From Nocardiopsis quinghaiensis (GTDB taxonomy: Bacteria > Actinomycetota > Actinomycetes > Streptosporangiales > Streptosporangiaceae): 35,384 nt of DNA. The notes beneath the pieces were generated by a model, which had not been told where the DNA came from, searched no databases, and saw nothing but the letters and a program-made list of their open reading frames with translations. Shown in pieces: positions 31,984 through 35,384 of the stretch; the stretch's first letter is position 1; every line of letters begins with the position of its first letter. Where the stretch lies: contig NZ_ML703339.1 in the NCBI RefSeq assembly GCF_008638365.1, positions 158,159 to 193,542 on the forward strand, written 5' to 3'. A program made the translations under genes and the position numbers.

Positions 31984-32274
31984 ATGCGCACGATTCCCCC
32001 GAACCAGCTCAGCCGAATCCTCGCCGGCGGCGCCGTCGGTCTCGTCGCGGTCTTCGGCCTGGCCGCGTGCAACGACGGCGCCGCCGGAGGCGACACCGTG
32101 GAGAGCGAGGAGATGTCGGAGGAGTCCGCGGACGAGGAGACGTCCGAGGAGTCCATGAGCGACGACATGTCGGACGAGTCCATGGAGGGCGACGACATGG
32201 AGGGCGAGGAGATGTCGGAGGAGCCCATGGACGAGGAGACGTCCGAAGACGACATGGGCGACGACGACATGTAG
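31984..32274 (+). CDS. Methionine-rich, extremely acidic lipoprotein
   Basis: No known family is recognised. The 96-aa protein has a lipoprotein signal (helix about 12-26, lipobox LAAC with Cys29). The mature part (29-96, 68 residues) is low-complexity: 33 Asp/Glu, 9 Met (44, 58, 62, 67, 72, 77, 82, 91, 96), many Ser, and no Lys or Arg. Met recurs mostly every 4-5 residues next to acidic residues (DDM, EEM, ESM). It is 88 bp downstream of the Mo oxidoreductase gene with no terminator between, preceded by AAGGAG and followed by a strong hairpin. I infer a surface sacrificial methionine pool or a metal-binding peptide. The acidic, Met-dotted make-up would also suit copper or calcium binding. 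Confidence 0.8.
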   Translation: MRTIPPNQLSRILAGGAVGLVAVFGLAACNDGAAGGDTVESEEMSEESADEETSEESMSDDMSDESMEGDDMEGEEMSEEPMDEETSEDDMGDDDM

Positions 32275-32287
32275 GGAGACCCCGCGA

Positions 32288-32318
32288 GGGGGCCGCCGCG
32301 CGAGGCGCGGCGGCCCCC
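32288..32318 (+). terminator. Strong hairpin terminator after the Met-rich lipoprotein gene
   Basis: A 14-bp stem (32288-32301 with 32305-32318) closes a 3-nt GAG loop, 14 bp past the lipoprotein stop. No T-tract follows. It marks the end of the Mo oxidoreductase/lipoprotein operon. Confidence 0.8.
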
Positions 32319-32559
32319 GACGGCATGGCGGCCGTGTCCGGGCCACGGGGCGATCGCACACGCGGTCCCGTGGCCCGGGGGACGGAGCCTGTTCGTAGGG
32401 AGTGTTTTCTGGAAGGTTTTCGGGTCAGCGGGCGGCCGTCCCAGGCGATCTCTCGCAAGGCGATGCGCGAAGTCCAGCCTGGTCGTGCTTCACGAGCGCG
32501 TAGGCGTGGCGAGAGGCGGCCTGGTGGACGCGAGCCCGGAACGGTCCAAAGAACACGAC

Positions 32560-33231
32560 CTAGCCGGTCACGGTGATCGGCGAGGCCGGGTCATCGGTGT
32601 TGGTCACCTCGTAGGTCGCCTGGAAGGGCGCCTCGGTCGCGTTGGTCGGGCAGCCGAACCCGCCCGTCACCACGACCGGGGCCGCGGTGTCGAAGGCCAG
32701 CGTCGAGGCCGGGTCGCCGTTGGTCCACGAGCCGTTGATGCCGACCGGGCCGCCCGGGCTGACCGTCGCGGTGCACGAGGACAGGCCGCTGGTGGACACC
32801 ACGATGCCCCCGGCGGGGATCACCATGGTGCCGACGCTCGGCGAGCCGTGCTGCATGGTCATCTCCCACACCGGGTCGTTCACGGCGACCGTCGCTCCCA
32901 CGAAGGGCACGTTGGTCGAGCAGTCCGTGAAGTCCGGGGCGTTGATCGTGGAGGAGACCGCGCCGTCGGGGTTGTGGTTGCCGGGCGCCCCGGGCACGAG
33001 GTTGTTTCCGCCGCCCGGGGAGGTGGACGAGACATCGCAGGTCACCACGACGCTGCCTGCGGTGAAGGTGGCACTGCCGCTCAACGCGGCCTCGAAGGCC
33101 GCGCCGGCGGGCGCCACGGTGGTCGAACCCTGCTGGGCGGCGGCACTGCCGCCCCAGGTCAGCGCCAGGGCGCCGGCCGCGGCGGCGGCGAGGAGGACGC
33201 GAGCGGGGGCCATCGGTCGCGGAACCGACAT
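32560..33231 (-). CDS. Secreted four-cysteine protein of unknown function
   Basis: I do not recognise a named family. The 223-aa product has a Sec signal peptide (Arg/Pro N-terminus, hydrophobic 10-29, cleavage near SAAAQ at about 30-34). The mature protein is rich in Gly, Thr, Ser and Val with predicted beta character, and has four Cys (in VTCDV, TDCST, SSCTA, FGCPT), suggesting two disulfides in an immunoglobulin-like or beta-sandwich domain. It has no membrane anchor. The ATG at 33231 follows an excellent AAGGAG; the longer frame to 33429 is discarded. It lies 194 bp downstream of the DUF6230/DUF6114 pair, on the same strand. Confidence 0.75.
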   Translation of the reverse strand: MSVPRPMAPARVLLAAAAAGALALTWGGSAAAQQGSTTVAPAGAAFEAALSGSATFTAGSVVVTCDVSSTSPGGGNNLVPGAPGNHNPDGAVSSTINAPDFTDCSTNVPFVGATVAVNDPVWEMTMQHGSPSVGTMVIPAGGIVVSTSGLSSCTATVSPGGPVGINGSWTNGDPASTLAFDTAAPVVVTGGFGCPTNATEAPFQATYEVTNTDDPASPITVTG

Positions 33232-33425
33232 GAGTACTCCTTGTGTGTAACGGCCGGTGGACGCGCGAACGCGCCGACCGGGCGGTGTACAGAGGTACGC
33301 GCCGACTCGGTAGACGTGGTTTTCCTGGTGGACGACCGGGAACACGCGGGCCCGGGTATCCGCTCCCGCGTGCCCCCGGTGATCAGGGGGGGGCATGGTT
33401 CGGACGGTCTGTGCTCTCCGAGGAG

Positions 33426-33923
33426 TCACCCCTCGGCGCGGGGGACGGCCGGAGGCGGGAGGACCGGGGCATCCGGCCCCTCACCGTTCTCCCTGTTCGC
33501 CTCCCCGGACATCTCCTGCCGTGCCTGGTCGTGTGGGCGCCGCCCTCCACGCGGCGGCCGGGTCACGGGCCGCCAGGAGAAGGCCAGGCCGCCGCCGACC
33601 AGTGCCAGCAGCGTGCCGATCACCAGACCGCCCAGGTTGGAGAGGATGAGTGCGCCCAGGCCGAGGAATCCGGCCAACGATCCGGAGATGACGTGCTGGT
33701 TCGGGGTGAACCAGGTGATGAGGCCGAGGACGACGAGCATGCCGCCGAACATCAGCGAGGAGACCCCGCCGATCCCGGTCTGGACCATCAGTTCCACCGG
33801 CATCACGACGAACGACGTCATGACGACACCGGAGAGGATCATCAGGAGCCCTCCCGCGAAGGGACGGCGCTTGCGCCATCGGCGCCAGCCCCCCGTCAGG
33901 CTCCGCGGCGACCTCAGAAGCAC
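33426..33923 (-). CDS. DUF6114 family four-helix membrane protein
   Basis: The 165-aa product has a basic N-terminus (GGWRRWRKRRPF), four membrane helices (about 22-42, 52-72, 78-97, 99-117), and a hydrophilic Pro/Arg-rich cytosolic tail (118-165). RRPFAGGLLMILSGV and ITWFTPNQH followed by GSLAGFLGLGALILSNLGG match the DUF6114 family, which in Streptomyces and relatives is encoded right after a DUF6230 protein. The GTG start at 33923 overlaps the upstream gene by 10 bp and is preceded by GGGGAG. The role of the family is not known to me. Confidence 0.82.
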   Translation of the reverse strand: MLLRSPRSLTGGWRRWRKRRPFAGGLLMILSGVVMTSFVVMPVELMVQTGIGGVSSLMFGGMLVVLGLITWFTPNQHVISGSLAGFLGLGALILSNLGGLVIGTLLALVGGGLAFSWRPVTRPPRGGRRPHDQARQEMSGEANRENGEGPDAPVLPPPAVPRAEG

Positions 33924-34537
33924 TCGTTCTCCCCGAGGCTGATGCCCAGGCTCAGCCCGGAGAGGCGGAAGGTCCCGGCGCTGGCCGCTCTGGCGGTCTG
34001 CTCCAGGTCCTCCACGACGATGGTGTCGGACTGCATGCCGAACAGGTCGTTGAATCCCTGGGCTCCCTCGGGTCCCTGGTCCAGCGTGCCAGCGTCGCGG
34101 CCGATCTCGATGTTCTTGAACTCGGCGTCGCCGTCCATCTGCGACATGTCGATGACCAGGTTCTCCGCGATGACGGGGGTGCCCTGGTCGCCGGCGGTCA
34201 GTTGGAGCGAGATCTCGCCGATGATGGGGAACTCGGTGAGGACCGACTGGCACAGGCCCTCGATCTCCGCGTGCTCGATTCCGGCGACGGCGACGGGGAC
34301 GGCCTCCTCGCGGACGGTCTGGTCCAGCCAGCCGTACTGGACGAAACCCTCACCGTCCAGCTCGGCGGCGGAGATCTTGAAGTCCTGGCCGGAGACGGTG
34401 AAGGAGGCCGCGAGCGCACCCTGGGCCATGGCGATCAGAATGCCGCCCACGGCGACACTCGCCGGGATGGAGAAGAGCGCGAAACGCTTCCAGCTGGTGT
34501 GACTTCCAGGAGTCTCGGTGGGGGCTGTGGTGTCCAT
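33914..34537 (-). CDS. DUF6230 family membrane-anchored protein
   Basis: The 207-aa protein has a short N-terminal tail, one hydrophobic segment (about 19-43, ending GALAASF) acting as a signal or anchor, and an outward domain with the DUF6230 pattern (FTVSGQDFKISAAELDGEGF, then an amphipathic strand series and a final LGISLGENECF). Two Cys (one in GLCQSV, one three residues from the end) may be disulfide-linked. In annotation pipelines members are sometimes named cholesterol esterase, but no catalytic serine motif is visible, so I do not use that. The ATG at 34537 follows GGAAGGAC. It is encoded with DUF6114 in one overlapping unit. Function is unknown. Confidence 0.82.
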   Translation of the reverse strand: MDTTAPTETPGSHTSWKRFALFSIPASVAVGGILIAMAQGALAASFTVSGQDFKISAAELDGEGFVQYGWLDQTVREEAVPVAVAGIEHAEIEGLCQSVLTEFPIIGEISLQLTAGDQGTPVIAENLVIDMSQMDGDAEFKNIEIGRDAGTLDQGPEGAQGFNDLFGMQSDTIVVEDLEQTARAASAGTFRLSGLSLGISLGENECF

Positions 34538-35384
34538 GCAGGTCCTTCCATGGGTGCATGGCCGCGCTGCGCCCGCCGTCCCCCCGAACATCCGGCACGC
34601 GGCCTGGTCGTGGTCCGTCCCCGTCCAGCGGGGTGCCACCGGGCCAGAATCCGTTCCAGTAACGCTGCACATCATGTATCGCCACCAGAAGGATTTCAAG
34701 GGTGTTCCAACAACTTTTCCCGCCTTTCTGCATGTTTGCTGGTAAACGCCCCTGGTTTGATGTGATGGGGCTCTGGCCTGCGGAAACACTGCAATAGGAG
34801 AGGTAGGGGGAGGGCGGGTGGAGAAGATCTCCTATTCACGTCCCCGTCCGTGTTCCAAATCGGTCACAGCTTGAACCAGAAGGTCATCCAGAGCGCACCC
34901 GTTCTTTGTCATTCCGGTGAGTACTCGCCCGGGTCGCCTTCCTCAACGAGGTGAGTCCTCCTTCGATACGTGGTGGGGATGTGGCTCTTGGTGTCCGTGT
35001 GGTGTCCGTGGTCGTCGTGTCCTCAGCGGTGCGCGGGTCGTCAGTTGCGAAGCGCGAGCGGCGAGCGGTGAGGGGCGGCGGCGACGGGAAGACGGGGAGG
35101 GAGTGAAGTGTGAGTGGCGACACAGGTGTTTCGGTTTGCTCGGTGTTCCGGACAGGAGTAGTGTTCACCGAGTCGCCACGGGACGGCGAGCGGCCCTCGG
35201 GGCCGGCTCGGAACCGGACCGGTCCGGCGGCAGCATCCTTCCTCTCCGAAACCGTGTTGGTTCGAGCAGTGCTCTGAGCCGGTAGGCTTCGGGAGGCGCT
35301 TCCACAGAAATGCGGAAGCGGACGGGCTTTACCCCGATCAGGAACACCACAAACCGCCGGTTTGGCGGGGTGCGGAACACCTGA
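34538..35384. other. Gene-poor stretch at the right end, promoter region of the DUF6230 operon and beyond
   Basis: No reading frame here looks protein-coding on either strand. 34538-34760 is AT-richer and should hold the DUF6230 promoter, though I could not fix its -35/-10. 34800-35384 contains no rRNA, tRNA or transposase. Near the end a perfect dyad CAAACC-GCC-GGTTTG (35350-35364) is flanked by direct copies of GGAACACC (35341-35348, 35374-35381), with an inverted copy GGTGTTCC at 35142-35149. The 5' part of a gene beyond the window may begin here. Confidence 0.5.

Noticed and set aside
34884..35380. Small frames on both strands near the right end
   Set aside because: They are short, lack ribosome sites and show no family pattern; the minus frame from 35380 looks like translated non-coding DNA.
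1..35384. Mobile elements, CRISPR arrays, tRNA/rRNA, prophage
   Set aside because: I found no transposase or integrase motifs, no regularly spaced repeats and no tRNA-like cloverleaf or T-arm sequence.

Overview
The window is very GC-rich, with G/C at nearly every third codon position, and carries many GTG starts, ATGA/GTGA gene overlaps and apparently leaderless promoters. The gene families (RskA/SigK, PASTA protein, DUF6230/DUF6114, PucR-GAF regulator) point to a filamentous actinomycete. A Nocardiopsis-like member of the Streptosporangiales is my best guess, but nothing here proves the genus. I see no rRNA, tRNA, insertion sequence, prophage or CRISPR array. It reads as an ordinary chromosomal stretch of small catabolic, transport and envelope modules.

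Layout. (1) 0.1-10.0 kb, aromatic/primary amine catabolism: paaZ (minus) behind a TetR-type operator, a FeaR-like AraC regulator (minus), and a divergent plus-strand run of GMC oxidoreductase, aldehyde dehydrogenase, copper amine oxidase and APC permease. A coherent reading is amine import, oxidation to aldehyde plus NH3 and H2O2, oxidation to the acid (phenylacetate), and later ring cleavage in which PaaZ takes part. (2) 10.1-15.6 kb, mixed functions: a YbaK-type deacylase and an ADP-ribosylglycohydrolase (both minus), then a divergent membrane pseudokinase carrying three PASTA repeats and a chitin-binding-like module, a DUF1232 membrane protein, and an AraC regulator paired with a VOC protein. 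(3) 15.6-21.5 kb: a complete branched-chain-amino-acid-type ABC importer operon (livK-G-F-H-M) ending in an alpha/beta hydrolase, almost every junction overlapping by 4 bp. (4) 21.4-26.1 kb: a PucR/GAF regulator and a 3-hydroxybutyrate dehydrogenase (minus), divergent from a secreted PHB-depolymerase-type esterase, which suggests use of extracellular polyhydroxybutyrate; a 77-aa unknown gene follows. (5) 26.2-28.6 kb: an OhrR-type MarR regulator without an adjacent ohr, with a palindromic operator, and an acyl-CoA synthetase. (6) 28.8-32.3 kb: sigK-rskA (minus), divergent from a membrane-anchored molybdopterin oxidoreductase and a very acidic, methionine-rich lipoprotein. (7) 32.5-34.5 kb: a DUF6230/DUF6114 membrane pair and a secreted four-cysteine protein; the last ~850 bp have no convincing gene.

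The strongest candidate for an undescribed system is module 6. A lipoprotein with 9 Met, 33 Asp/Glu and no Lys/Arg in 68 mature residues sits next to a sulfite-oxidase-fold Mo enzyme, across from an ECF sigma/anti-sigma pair whose outer domain is also Met-rich. This layout resembles the proteobacterial SigF/NrsF-YedY1-MrpX hypochlorite-scavenging system, but with different protein families and on a Gram-positive surface. The second is the PASTA pseudokinase with a chitin-binding-like tail.
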